Assembly: GCA_964549105.1 (NCBI GenBank)
Contig: CAZJTZ010000009.1
Location: 44,777 to 108,776, forward strand
Length of the DNA: 64,000 nucleotides
Direction: 5' to 3'
Source: Hydrogenedens sp964549105
Lineage (GTDB): Bacteria > Hydrogenedentota > Hydrogenedentia > Hydrogenedentales > Hydrogenedentaceae
In this document: in pieces, positions 44,976-52,563 of the stretch
Layout: each line of letters opens with the position of its first letter
How positions within the stretch are numbered: position 1 is the first letter of the stretch
The notes under the pieces: model-generated
The model's input: only the letters and a program-made list of their open reading frames with translations
The model's database searches: none
What the model was told of the DNA's origin: nothing
Position numbers and translations under genes: made by a program

Positions 44976-46295
44976 TTATAAGTGCCAGGGTTCTCTCATT
45001 GTGCGACATAACATTCGATTGGCTTCGGTATCATTGACAAAAGTCTCTGCTTCTGGGTCAAATTTTAAGGGTCTACCCAATCTGAGGGCAATCAGTCCTA
45101 AATGACCAATCATAATGGAATGATGAGATACTTCTGGTGGGGTAATGGTCTTTTTCCGCGTGCGAATACATTCTAAAAAATTGCCTATATGATTTGAACT
45201 GCGATACAGATGCAATTCATAAGGTTTTATTTCTGTCTGGACAAGAGAACGCGGATGTGCGTCAAAGACATTACGATCTACATGTATCCAGCCTTCTGAA
45301 CCTTCAAAAAAAGCACCATTTTTCTCACGGGCACTAACTAACATATCAAAGCCTTCCTTGAATTTGCAGAGAAACTCGTAATCCTCAATTGTATCGAACA
45401 GTCCATCCTCTGCTTTAGGCCAATTACCACCATGCGGAATAATTTCCACAGGACCTGTCAATTCTGTGCCCATTCCCCACTGGGCAATATCGCAATGATG
45501 TCCAGCCCAATCTGTTAATTGACCACCAGCATAATCACTAATCCAGCGGAAATTCCAATGACAGCGTGCCTCACAATACGGTGCATACGGAGCAGGACCC
45601 AGCCACATATCATAATCGAACCAGGGAGGAGGTTCTGAGGGCTTGGTATCCCTTTGTTGTACAGAATTTTTATCGGGAAGTCCTACTACAACTTTTTTCA
45701 CCTCGCCAATATAGCCATTCCTAACCAATTCGCAAGCCTGACGGAAATGTTCCTGTGAGCGTTGCCAACTACCTGTCTGCCAGATACGACCATATTGTTC
45801 TACTGCATTTATAATAGCCCTGCCTTCACGAATAGAACCTGCTAACGGTTTTTCTCCATATATGTCCTTACCTGCCTTTGCCGCCATAATCGCAGGAATA
45901 GCATGCCACTGGTCAGGCAATGCTAACGAAACAGCGTCAATATCCTCACGGGCAATTACTTCGCGAAAATCTTTATAACCGAGACAGTCCTGATTTCCAT
46001 ACCGCTCATTTACTTTCTTCTTTGCTGCTTCAAGATGTTGTTCATCTACATCGCAGACGGCTACTACCTGTGCAGATGGCTGACTTAAAAACCCATCCAT
46101 ATTCGAGGTGCCCATACCACCCATACCAATACAGCCGATTGTAATACGCTCACTGGGCGGAACAGAACCATCTAATCCCAATGCCTTTCCCGGTATAATA
46201 TAGGGAAACGCTACGGTCGCTAACGAGACCATCCCTGTCCTCTTTAGAAAATCCCTTCGATTAAGGGCTTCTTTCTTTTGTCCTTTTCGTTTCAT
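44976..46295 (-). CDS. Tat-exported Gfo/Idh/MocA family oxidoreductase (second copy)
   Basis: 439 residues from the ATG at 46295 (GGAGG nine bases upstream). Tat motif NRRDFLKRTG; Rossmann motif IGCIGMGGMG near residue 52; catalytic-type EKPL near 135. The later Gfo/Idh block DWAGHHCDIAQWGMG contains the His residues typical of PVC-type Gfo/Idh proteins. It is separated from the ThuA-HEAT gene by only 35 bp and is co-directional, so the two probably work on the same sugar substrate. The sequence differs considerably from the copy at 32834. Confidence 0.83.
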   Translation of the reverse strand: MKRKGQKKEALNRRDFLKRTGMVSLATVAFPYIIPGKALGLDGSVPPSERITIGCIGMGGMGTSNMDGFLSQPSAQVVAVCDVDEQHLEAAKKKVNERYGNQDCLGYKDFREVIAREDIDAVSLALPDQWHAIPAIMAAKAGKDIYGEKPLAGSIREGRAIINAVEQYGRIWQTGSWQRSQEHFRQACELVRNGYIGEVKKVVVGLPDKNSVQQRDTKPSEPPPWFDYDMWLGPAPYAPYCEARCHWNFRWISDYAGGQLTDWAGHHCDIAQWGMGTELTGPVEIIPHGGNWPKAEDGLFDTIEDYEFLCKFKEGFDMLVSAREKNGAFFEGSEGWIHVDRNVFDAHPRSLVQTEIKPYELHLYRSSNHIGNFLECIRTRKKTITPPEVSHHSIMIGHLGLIALRLGRPLKFDPEAETFVNDTEANRMLCRTMREPWHL

Positions 46296-46598
46296 AAGGA
46301 TATTACCTCCATCAATTTGTTTGTTCCTATACAAGTAAAAAAGGATTTTACTATCATAACAGACTATAAAAGTGTAAAACGAGTTTTTTAAAAGACACTA
46401 TTTTTTTCTATTGTCCTCCAAATTGTAATAGATTTAAAAATTAACAACCTTGTAATCTCTGGATTTTTTTTCATCAGGAAATTTTTTGGGACTATACACA
46501 TTCTAATTTCTATTGTTATATTTGATTTTCGTAAATATGAATTGATATGGTAGTTTACTCCAATATTGGAGGAAAAATATTTGTAAAGGAGCCAAACC

Positions 46599-48041
46599 AT
46601 GAGCACAAAGACCTTGTTTGGGATGCCTCTCTCGGATAAAGCCATAAGAAAAGGGGAGAAATTAAAAAATAAGTTTGCTAAAAAGTTTGGGTATACAGGC
46701 AAGGATGAATTTCCCTTGATAGCCAAACCTAATAATGTATTAGGACCTATACTCAACTTGCATGATGTTTTTTCCGAAAAAGAAGGGTTGTCTCTGGACT
46801 CTCAACGGGGAATGGCTATTGGCACAATCCGCATGGGATATGGGCATTATCGTATAGGTATGGCAATCGCATCAGCAGTTCATCATGCAGGCTATATTCC
46901 TTACTGGTTTGATTTGTTAAATTTTAATAGTGCCGGTGCTCGCATGATACGCTATCTGGATTATTGGTATTCGTTTGGCTCGCGTATCTCGCAAAAATCA
47001 AAATCGTTTAATCGCCTCTTTTGGGACCCACTGATGGGCAAATGGTATCGTGGACTGGAAAAGAATTATCCTGTAATGGCTACTGCTGAAATTTTTTCAG
47101 ATGTGTATCGTCAATTGGACCCTGGTATCCCTGTTTTAGCAACACATCCTTTTAATGCACATGGAGCAAGTTTTGCGGGCATAAAGAGGGTCTTAAATCT
47201 CATTCCAGATAACTGTCCCCTGGGATTCCATCTTTCACCCGAGGCATTACAAATTGTGCAGGGACCTTCTGAATATTTTGGGTTCAGAACACTACGCGGT
47301 ATGATTACCCCCGGCATCAAGAAAGGCATTCCTCAGAATCAAATTTCTGCTGTGGGACATTATGTTGACCATGAATTACTTGCCCCGTTAGAAGAAGATG
47401 TTCATAATCGTATACTGCGTATGGATAAAAAAGAGCCTCGCCGGGTCCTTATTTCTATTGGAGGTGCTGGTGCTCAACAGAGTTTGCTGGTAAATATTGT
47501 GAAGTCCATATTAAAATGGATAAAAGATGGGAAACTGATACTTTTTATAAACTTTGGCGACCATAAAAACGCCTTAGAATATTTTCGAAAAAACATTCCT
47601 GAGTTTGATAATTTGTTGAAACTACATACGCAATGGGATGAAACGCAGCAATTTGTTCAGAAAGCCTTGAATAACGAATTTATGGGAACACTTCACGGCT
47701 TTCTCCACGACAATACCTACTCTGCTGTCTATACAACCAATCTGCTTATGCGCCCCAGCGACTTACTTTTGACAAAGCCCAGTGAACTTGCCTTTTATCC
47801 TATCCCCAAATTATTACTGGAGCGTGTGGGTGGACATGAAGCATGGGGAGCCATCCGTGCGAGTGAAATTGGGGATAGCACTCCTGAATGCGTTGGGCTT
47901 GACTTCACTCTGCAAGCACTCAATATGCTTGTCGAAGAAGATGACCTGCTCAAAATGTATAACGAGCAGATTGTTAAACTAAAAAAAATCGGTATATATG
48001 ATGGTGCTTATAGAGCAGTAGAAATAGCGAGAGAGATATAA
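46599..48041 (+). CDS. Uncharacterised GT-B-like glycosyltransferase
   Basis: 480 residues, cytoplasmic, no signal. The GYGHYRIGMAIASAVHHAGY stretch (80-99) is the glycine-rich N-terminal turn of MGDG-synthase/MurG-type GT-B enzymes, usually GxGH. RVLISIGGAGAQQSLLV (from about 282) and the C-terminal LLTKPSELAFYPIPKLLLERVGGHEAWGAIRASEIGD (from about 391) match the nucleotide-sugar side. It may make a glycolipid or modify a nucleotide-linked acceptor. I do not recognise the family name. Good AAAGGAG nine bases before the ATG. Divergent from the oxidoreductase at 44976, with a 303-bp spacer that shows no further gene. Confidence 0.55.
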   Translation: MSTKTLFGMPLSDKAIRKGEKLKNKFAKKFGYTGKDEFPLIAKPNNVLGPILNLHDVFSEKEGLSLDSQRGMAIGTIRMGYGHYRIGMAIASAVHHAGYIPYWFDLLNFNSAGARMIRYLDYWYSFGSRISQKSKSFNRLFWDPLMGKWYRGLEKNYPVMATAEIFSDVYRQLDPGIPVLATHPFNAHGASFAGIKRVLNLIPDNCPLGFHLSPEALQIVQGPSEYFGFRTLRGMITPGIKKGIPQNQISAVGHYVDHELLAPLEEDVHNRILRMDKKEPRRVLISIGGAGAQQSLLVNIVKSILKWIKDGKLILFINFGDHKNALEYFRKNIPEFDNLLKLHTQWDETQQFVQKALNNEFMGTLHGFLHDNTYSAVYTTNLLMRPSDLLLTKPSELAFYPIPKLLLERVGGHEAWGAIRASEIGDSTPECVGLDFTLQALNMLVEEDDLLKMYNEQIVKLKKIGIYDGAYRAVEIAREI

Positions 48042-48262
48042 ACCTAAATTTATAATAGTCTATTAATATGTCTTCCTATTTAGTCAATGTGCTTGTGCTA
48101 TTGCCCCTTTGTTATCTGCAAAATTAAAGTATTCTACTTTTCTAATCGTGATATCATACAATTAACGACAGATAAATTGTTTCATAGTTTTTATCCGATT
48201 GTCATAGTGATAAAAACCCTATTTTCTTGTAAAATGAAAATTATTATTGGATATAAAAAAAT

Positions 48263-48291
48263 TTGACTTTTTGTTATTAAATATGTATTAA
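48263..48291 (+). promoter_or_regulatory. Possible promoter of the prepilin-like gene
   Basis: TTGACT (48263-48268), 17 bp, TATTAA (48286-48291). The leader that follows is about 130 nt and contains the hairpin described next. The 48042-48262 part of this spacer is AT-rich and without a gene. Confidence 0.4.
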
Positions 48292-48346
48292 TAGAAGTGT
48301 AATTATTAAGTGTTTATTAAAGTTTAATTAACTATTAACTCTGATT

Positions 48347-48399
48347 GTTATCCGGGAGGCTTGCGAGGGTTTGTTCAGGCAGTATAAGTCTCGGGTAAC
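48347..48399 (+). other. Structured 5' leader of the prepilin-like gene
   Basis: GTTATCCGGG (48347-48356) pairs with CTCGGGTAAC (48390-48399) in ten pairs including two G-T wobbles. The loop of 33 nt holds GAGG and GTTTGTTCAGGC, which could form a second, inner helix. It ends 27 nt before the start codon at 48426. It matches no riboswitch class I know; I rejected a c-di-GMP (GEMM) and a purine fold by eye. Confidence 0.4.
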
Positions 48400-48425
48400 A
48401 GAAGAAAAAGGAAAGGATTAAGGTT

Positions 48426-49433
48426 ATGAAGAAACGCGGTTTTACTCTTATTGAATTACTTGTCGTTATTGCTATTATTGGCATTCTTGCGGCGATTTTA
48501 TTGCCGGCACTTGCACGAGCCCGTGAATCGGCTCGCCGTTCCTCCTGCCAGAACAACTTAAAGCAGTGGGGAGTAATTTTCAAAATGTATAGTAATGAGT
48601 CCAAAGGAGAACGATTCCCACCATTGCAAACAGTTAAAAGTGCACAGGCAACAGAACCCTATAAGTTTGATTTGGCAGCGGCTCCTTGTGTAGAAGCAAT
48701 TTATCCGGAATATTTAACAGACCCGGCAATTGCTATTTGTCCTTCTGATGCAAGAGATAATGTGGATTATTTGAGAAAAGAAGATGGAACTACATGGTTA
48801 ATTAATGAACCAGGTAGAATAGATGCAAGTTATGCTTATGTTGGCGTCGTATTAGACCGTTGCAAAGAAGGAGGAACAGCACCTTTAAGCAACTATTCAA
48901 CATTGAATGCTTTAATGTCTTTGTTAGGTTCAACAGGTGCACCTGACCCAAATACCCGCGTTCCTGTTCAGTTTGCTGCGGCAGTGGATAAACTGATAAG
49001 CGATGCAATGCCATACATTAGTCAATGCCTCAGTGGTGGAAATTCTACGGCTGCCCAGGAAGTGAAAAAGGTTGCAGATAAAGATATTAAGGTTCCAGAT
49101 GGAGTAGGAAATGGTGGCAGCAGCACTGTTTACAGATTGCGTGAAGGTATTGAGCGATTCTTGATTACGGATATTAACAATCCGGGCGGTTCAAGTCAGG
49201 CTCAAAGTAGCGTCTATGTTATGTTAGACCAATTTTCTGCTTCCGGGGCAATTGATTTCTTTAACCATATCCCCGGTGGCTGCAATGTGCTTTATATGGA
49301 TGGACATGTCGAATATATCCGTTATATCGGTTCAACTGACCCGAATAATCCAGATGTAAACGCGACAGAACCAGTTCTACCCAGCGTTGGTGTAGTTATT
49401 GGTGTTATTGCTCAAGCAGCTAATTATCAATAA
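48426..49433 (+). CDS. Prepilin-like secreted protein with H-X9-DG motif
   Basis: 335 residues. Type II/IV pilin N-terminus MKKRGFTLIELLVVIAIIGILAAILLPALARARESARR: the cleavage site is between G5 and F6, and E10 is the conserved pilin Glu. The C-terminus contains HIPGGCNVLYMDGHVEYIRY, the H-X9-DG signature of this prepilin group, which is greatly expanded in Lentisphaerae-, Hydrogenedentota- and Planctomycetota-type genomes. The middle is Cys-containing and not typed. It belongs to a pseudopilin/surface-fibre group, with no pilus genes nearby. AAGGTT precedes the ATG. Confidence 0.88.
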   Translation: MKKRGFTLIELLVVIAIIGILAAILLPALARARESARRSSCQNNLKQWGVIFKMYSNESKGERFPPLQTVKSAQATEPYKFDLAAAPCVEAIYPEYLTDPAIAICPSDARDNVDYLRKEDGTTWLINEPGRIDASYAYVGVVLDRCKEGGTAPLSNYSTLNALMSLLGSTGAPDPNTRVPVQFAAAVDKLISDAMPYISQCLSGGNSTAAQEVKKVADKDIKVPDGVGNGGSSTVYRLREGIERFLITDINNPGGSSQAQSSVYVMLDQFSASGAIDFFNHIPGGCNVLYMDGHVEYIRYIGSTDPNNPDVNATEPVLPSVGVVIGVIAQAANYQ

Positions 49434-49470
49434 CAATTAACTCTTTATTCGCCCTCGCAAGGAAAATTGG

Positions 49471-49506
49471 ATGGGGACGGCAAAAGTCGTCCCCATTTTC
49501 TTTTTT
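49471..49506 (+). terminator. Rho-independent terminator of the prepilin-like gene
   Basis: ATGGGGACG (49471-49479) pairs with CGTCCCCAT (49488-49496) around an 8-nt loop, followed by TTTTCTTTTTT. Strong by any criterion. About 40 bp past the stop. Confidence 0.85.
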
Positions 49507-49582
49507 AAACAGACATATATACGCTACAAAACGATGTCAAATCAACTACTTCCGCCAACAACATAAGTAAAATAAAATCTTT

Positions 49583-49615
49583 AATCTCTAACTTTTCAAA
49601 AATTAAGTAATATGA
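49583..49615 (+). repeat. Truncated third relative of the 123-bp repeat
   Basis: ATCTCTAACTTTTCAAAAAT then TAAGTAATATG resembles the outer end of copy B (about 24 of 31 positions by hand), in the same orientation as copy A. It diverges after that. Suggests more copies in the genome. Confidence 0.4.
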
Positions 49616-49899
49616 TAATGAATAAAAATAGAAACAAGATTGACTATGTTTTAATTATTACGAAATTGTTACGAAATAGATAGAATATAAGATAATTGAA
49701 ATGGGAGAGCATGAAAATTATGTTGCTGTATTATATAATATTCCTTGCCAGGTAATATTGTTTATAACATATTTTTAGGTGATTGAATAAAACAATCTAT
49801 TTCTCTCTTGGCGTCTTTTAGTGTCCTGGTAGTTATTTTTTAAGATTTAACATCATAAATTATTGTTCAAAGGCTTTTCCGTTATATATGTAAATGTCT

Positions 49900-50016
49900 G
49901 TCTGGCAAGACTGGCGACCTTGGCGGTAAAATTCTTATTACTTGATTGATAAGAGATGAATTACTACTTCTATTGAATCTACTGTAGAAATTAAACCCTG
50001 CCCGTCTGGCAAGACT
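49900..50016 (+). repeat. Direct repeat of GTCTGGCAAGACT
   Basis: The 13-mer GTCTGGCAAGACT is present at 49900-49912 and again at 50004-50016. Each copy can fold into a short GTCT/AGAC hairpin with a GGCA loop. Both lie in non-coding sequence, and around both are fragments such as GGCGGTAAA and TTTTACCGC. Part of a repeat-rich gap of 1.1 kb (49434-50530) that has no credible gene. Confidence 0.4.
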
Positions 50017-50174
50017 TTTACCGCAAAGAATGCAAAAGAAGACGCCAGAACCGCTACGATTTTGGTATGTTTTTACATTTTCTCTTTTGTATTTTAGTTT
50101 TGGATTTCAAAATGTCAATAATCAGAGAACAAGACTGTAACACAGCACTTAAAAAGCATAGGGATATAAAAAAC

Positions 50175-50271
50175 TCCTCTCCTTACAAAGGGGAGGTGTC
50201 GCGTTAGCGACGGAGGGGTCAATTCCCCTCAAACATCCCCTATAAGGACTTCCCCTTTCGCGAAGAGGGAG
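50175..50271. repeat. Multi-hairpin palindromic element
   Basis: Nested inverted repeats: CCTCTCC...GGGGAGG at 50175-50197, GTCGC-GTTA-GCGAC at 50198-50211 (perfect), and a 20-bp near-palindrome TCCCCTTTCGCGAAGAGGGA at 50251-50270. Resembles REP-type or nested palindromic units seen in many genomes. It ends beside repeat copy B, which begins at 50272. Function unknown; it may protect mRNA ends or be a mobile non-autonomous element. Confidence 0.6.
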
Positions 50272-50394
50272 AGTCTATTGATACCCAGTTCTTTTAAAAA
50301 ATAAATAAAAAGTTTTACTACTCTTCCATGTTAAACTGTCGCAATATCTAAAAAACATTTTCCAGATTTCTCTATATGTTACTTAATTCGTGGG
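50272..50394 (-). repeat. 123-bp dispersed repeat, copy B
   Basis: Reverse complement of copy A at 40761-40883, 123 bp without gaps, about 12 mismatches. In copy A the module is joined to the MITE-like element; here it is joined to the multi-hairpin element. The boundary sits at the same base in both. Confidence 0.8.
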
Positions 50395-50436
50395 AAGTTA
50401 GGGATTGATATATTTTTTCTTTTTAGAGAGTTAGAA

Positions 50437-50480
50437 TTGACTTTTTATGTTTTTATATGGTATTACATTGTAATACTATA
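50437..50480 (+). promoter_or_regulatory. Promoter and palindromic operator of the zinc-uptake operon
   Basis: TTGACT (50437-50442) and TATTAC (50461-50466, 18-bp spacer) form a plausible promoter. GTATTAC-ATT-GTAATAC (50460-50476) is a perfect palindrome with a 3-bp centre that overlaps the -10. Outside one mismatch it continues as TAT/ATA, so the full symmetry covers 50456-50480, 25 bp. This is the geometry of a repressor operator. The gene for the RHH-zinc-site protein starts 50 bp downstream. Confidence 0.7.
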
Positions 50481-50530
50481 AAGATTGGAAAATTAATCTA
50501 TTGTTAAGAATAAAGAAAAGGATTTAACTC

Positions 50531-50809
50531 ATGTCTTCAAGTTCTGAACCACAAGTCATTTCTTTTAAGGCAGATAGAGCTCTCTGGGAAGCATTGGACG
50601 GAATTGATAACCGTTCCCAATTTATACGAAACGCTATTCTCATGGCATTGGACAATGTTTGTCCTCTGTGTGGTGGCACAGGTTTAATCTCTGCTTCGCA
50701 GAGAAACCATCTGGAAGGTTTTTTGAAAAATCACGAGGTCATTGTTTGTAAAGAATGTAATCAGCGGCACTTGACCTGTTCACAAACCAGGAAAAAGGAA
50801 GTTTCTTAA
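50531..50809 (+). CDS. Ribbon-helix-helix protein with Cys-rich metal site, putative zinc regulator
   Basis: 92 residues. Residues 7-42 read as a ribbon-helix-helix DNA-binding fold (QVISFKADRALWEALDGIDNRSQFIRNAILMAL: beta strand, helix, turn with D-N-R-S-Q, helix). The remainder is a Cys-rich module: CPLC (44-47), C73, C76, H80 and C83 (CKECNQRHLTC), with additional His60 and His68. A zinc-ribbon or treble-clef-like site is probable. First gene of an operon with zinc/manganese ABC transporter genes, 14 bp before znuA. The operator at 50460-50476 fits autoregulation. Metal sensing is inferred; no such regulator is known to me by name. AAAAGGATTT precedes the ATG. Confidence 0.7.
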   Translation: MSSSSEPQVISFKADRALWEALDGIDNRSQFIRNAILMALDNVCPLCGGTGLISASQRNHLEGFLKNHEVIVCKECNQRHLTCSQTRKKEVS

Positions 50810-50823
50810 AAGGGATTTATTTG

Positions 50824-51723
50824 ATGAAGACACCGGGTTTATATATTATCAGTTGTAGTTTTGTCTTATTGTGCCTTTGTCCTTATGCCAGCGGGACAGA
50901 GGAATCAATGCGTATTTATTACGCAGGGATTCCACCTATTGGTGGGGTTCTTGACCATCTTATACTTTCCCATGAAAGGGTTGAGGTTACAGGCGACACA
51001 AATAGGAACCCCCATACCTTTGATATATCCCCATCAGAATTACAGAAACTTACACACGCTCAAATATTTTTCTATACACATTTTCCTTATGAGTTGAAGA
51101 TTGTAGATACCTTACAAGAGATGAAAATTCCTATACGCTGTGTAGATGTTACTGAGGGTATTGCCTGGCGTAGGGGTGATGCGCATTCGCAAGATAGAAA
51201 TGCCCATGATGGACAGGAAAGCATGAATGAAGATAAAGATTTACATTGCTGGCTCAGTCCAAACAATTTGAAAATTATTTCTACTAATATTTATAAGGCA
51301 CTGATTGCCGATAACCCTTCCGCAAAGGATGTTTATCAAGCCCGTTATGAGAAATGGATAGAGGAAATTGAACAGGTTCATTCAACAATTCAACAAAAAT
51401 TAACACCTTTGAAAGGGAAAAGTTTTTTTGTTTATCATCCTGCATTTGCTTACTTTGCCGAAGCGTATGGACTATATGAAGTTTGTATTGAAATGGAAGG
51501 GAAAAGTCCATCACCAAAGCAACTAAAATCACTTATGGAAAAAATGCAAAAAGAGAACTCACGCGTAATTTTTGTTCAGCCTCAATTCGACCCCAAACCT
51601 GCAGAAATAATAGCAAAGGAGATTGGTGGCAAGGCAGAAATTGTGAACGACTTTGAAAGAAATGTGTTAGATAATTTGTTAAATATTGCAGAAAAGATAT
51701 CTTTGTCATACAGCCATAACTAA
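50824..51723 (+). CDS. znuA: Metal ABC transporter substrate-binding protein (ZnuA-like)
   Basis: 299 residues from the ATG at 50824; a TTG one codon upstream is less likely. Signal peptide (MKTPGLYIISCSFVLLCLCPYASG). Cluster A-I (TroA/ZnuA) binding protein: metal-ligand His residues at about 64 (NPHTFDIS), 141 (DLHCWLSP) and 204 (YHPAFAYF), with the D/E near 275 in IVNDFER. The His-rich loop is short (DAHSQDRNAHDG). Mn versus Zn cannot be decided from motifs alone, but the His third ligand and neighbouring regulator with Cys-rich site favour zinc. In operon with the permease and ATPase. Confidence 0.85.
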   Translation: MKTPGLYIISCSFVLLCLCPYASGTEESMRIYYAGIPPIGGVLDHLILSHERVEVTGDTNRNPHTFDISPSELQKLTHAQIFFYTHFPYELKIVDTLQEMKIPIRCVDVTEGIAWRRGDAHSQDRNAHDGQESMNEDKDLHCWLSPNNLKIISTNIYKALIADNPSAKDVYQARYEKWIEEIEQVHSTIQQKLTPLKGKSFFVYHPAFAYFAEAYGLYEVCIEMEGKSPSPKQLKSLMEKMQKENSRVIFVQPQFDPKPAEIIAKEIGGKAEIVNDFERNVLDNLLNIAEKISLSYSHN

Positions 51724-51750
51724 TTAAAAGTGGGAGTATATTTAAGTGCT

Positions 51751-52563
51751 ATGTCTGAAAGAACAAAAAACAGTGTAGAACCGGCAACGAAATTGCACGA
51801 TGATTTTTGGAATGTTCCAGCAATTTGTATTCGGAATTTATACTTTTCCTATCAAAAAGAGCCTGTGCTTGAACAGGTAAATCTGGATATTTATGAAAAG
51901 GAATTTGTTTCGGTAGTTGGTCCTAATGGAGGGGGTAAAACGACCTTGCTTAAACTAATTCTTGGTTTATTACAACCTCAAAGAGGGAGCATTCTTATTT
52001 TTGGTGAGAAGTCTGAAAAACAGCGTGAGAAAATAGGTTATGTTCCGCAGCATGCTCAGTTAGACCTATCCTTTCCCGCTACGGTTCTGGAAGTAGTCTT
52101 GATGGGACTTGTCCATAAGAAGCAATGGTTTTCTTTTTCGCAACTTGCCAGAAGAAAGGCGATGGACAGTCTGGCTACTGTAGGTCTTGCTGATTTTTCA
52201 AAGGAATTGTTTTGTCATCTTTCAGGGGGACAGCGTCAGCGCGTTCTTATTGCCCGTGCGTTGGTGAGCCAACCTAAAATTCTGCTTTTTGACGAGCCGA
52301 CTGCCCATGTGGACACGGTTGCAGAGAAAAATCTGATGGATTTGCTTAAACAAATTAGCAGGGAACTAACCGTTGTTCTCGTTTCTCACGATTTGGGATT
52401 TGTCTCGCAGTATGTAGATACGGTGGTGTGTGTGAATAGAATGGTGCAGAAGCATCCAACCGATGCACTTACCGGGACAATGATTCAAGACCTTTATAGA
52501 AGAAGCATAGAAATGGTGCACCATGAACTATCCCAACCAGAGGAGCAACATCACCATGAATGA
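51751..52563 (+). CDS. znuC: Zinc ABC transporter ATP-binding protein
   Basis: 270 residues from ATG at 51751; the GTG at 51730 is an alternative, and the Shine-Dalgarno is weak for both. Walker A GPNGGGKTT, signature LSGGQRQR, Walker B ILLFDEPT and H-loop VSHDLGFV are all intact. The C-terminus is His-rich (HHELSQPEEQHHHE), and could bind the transported metal. Located between znuA and znuB; overlaps znuB by 8 nt. Confidence 0.92.
   Translation: MSERTKNSVEPATKLHDDFWNVPAICIRNLYFSYQKEPVLEQVNLDIYEKEFVSVVGPNGGGKTTLLKLILGLLQPQRGSILIFGEKSEKQREKIGYVPQHAQLDLSFPATVLEVVLMGLVHKKQWFSFSQLARRKAMDSLATVGLADFSKELFCHLSGGQRQRVLIARALVSQPKILLFDEPTAHVDTVAEKNLMDLLKQISRELTVVLVSHDLGFVSQYVDTVVCVNRMVQKHPTDALTGTMIQDLYRRSIEMVHHELSQPEEQHHHE

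Noticed and set aside
48347..48399. c-di-GMP or purine riboswitch
   Set aside because: The hairpin lacks the conserved core residues of these classes.
50272..50394. Small protein-coding gene in repeat B
   Set aside because: No ORF in either copy; mismatches between copies do not follow codon positions.
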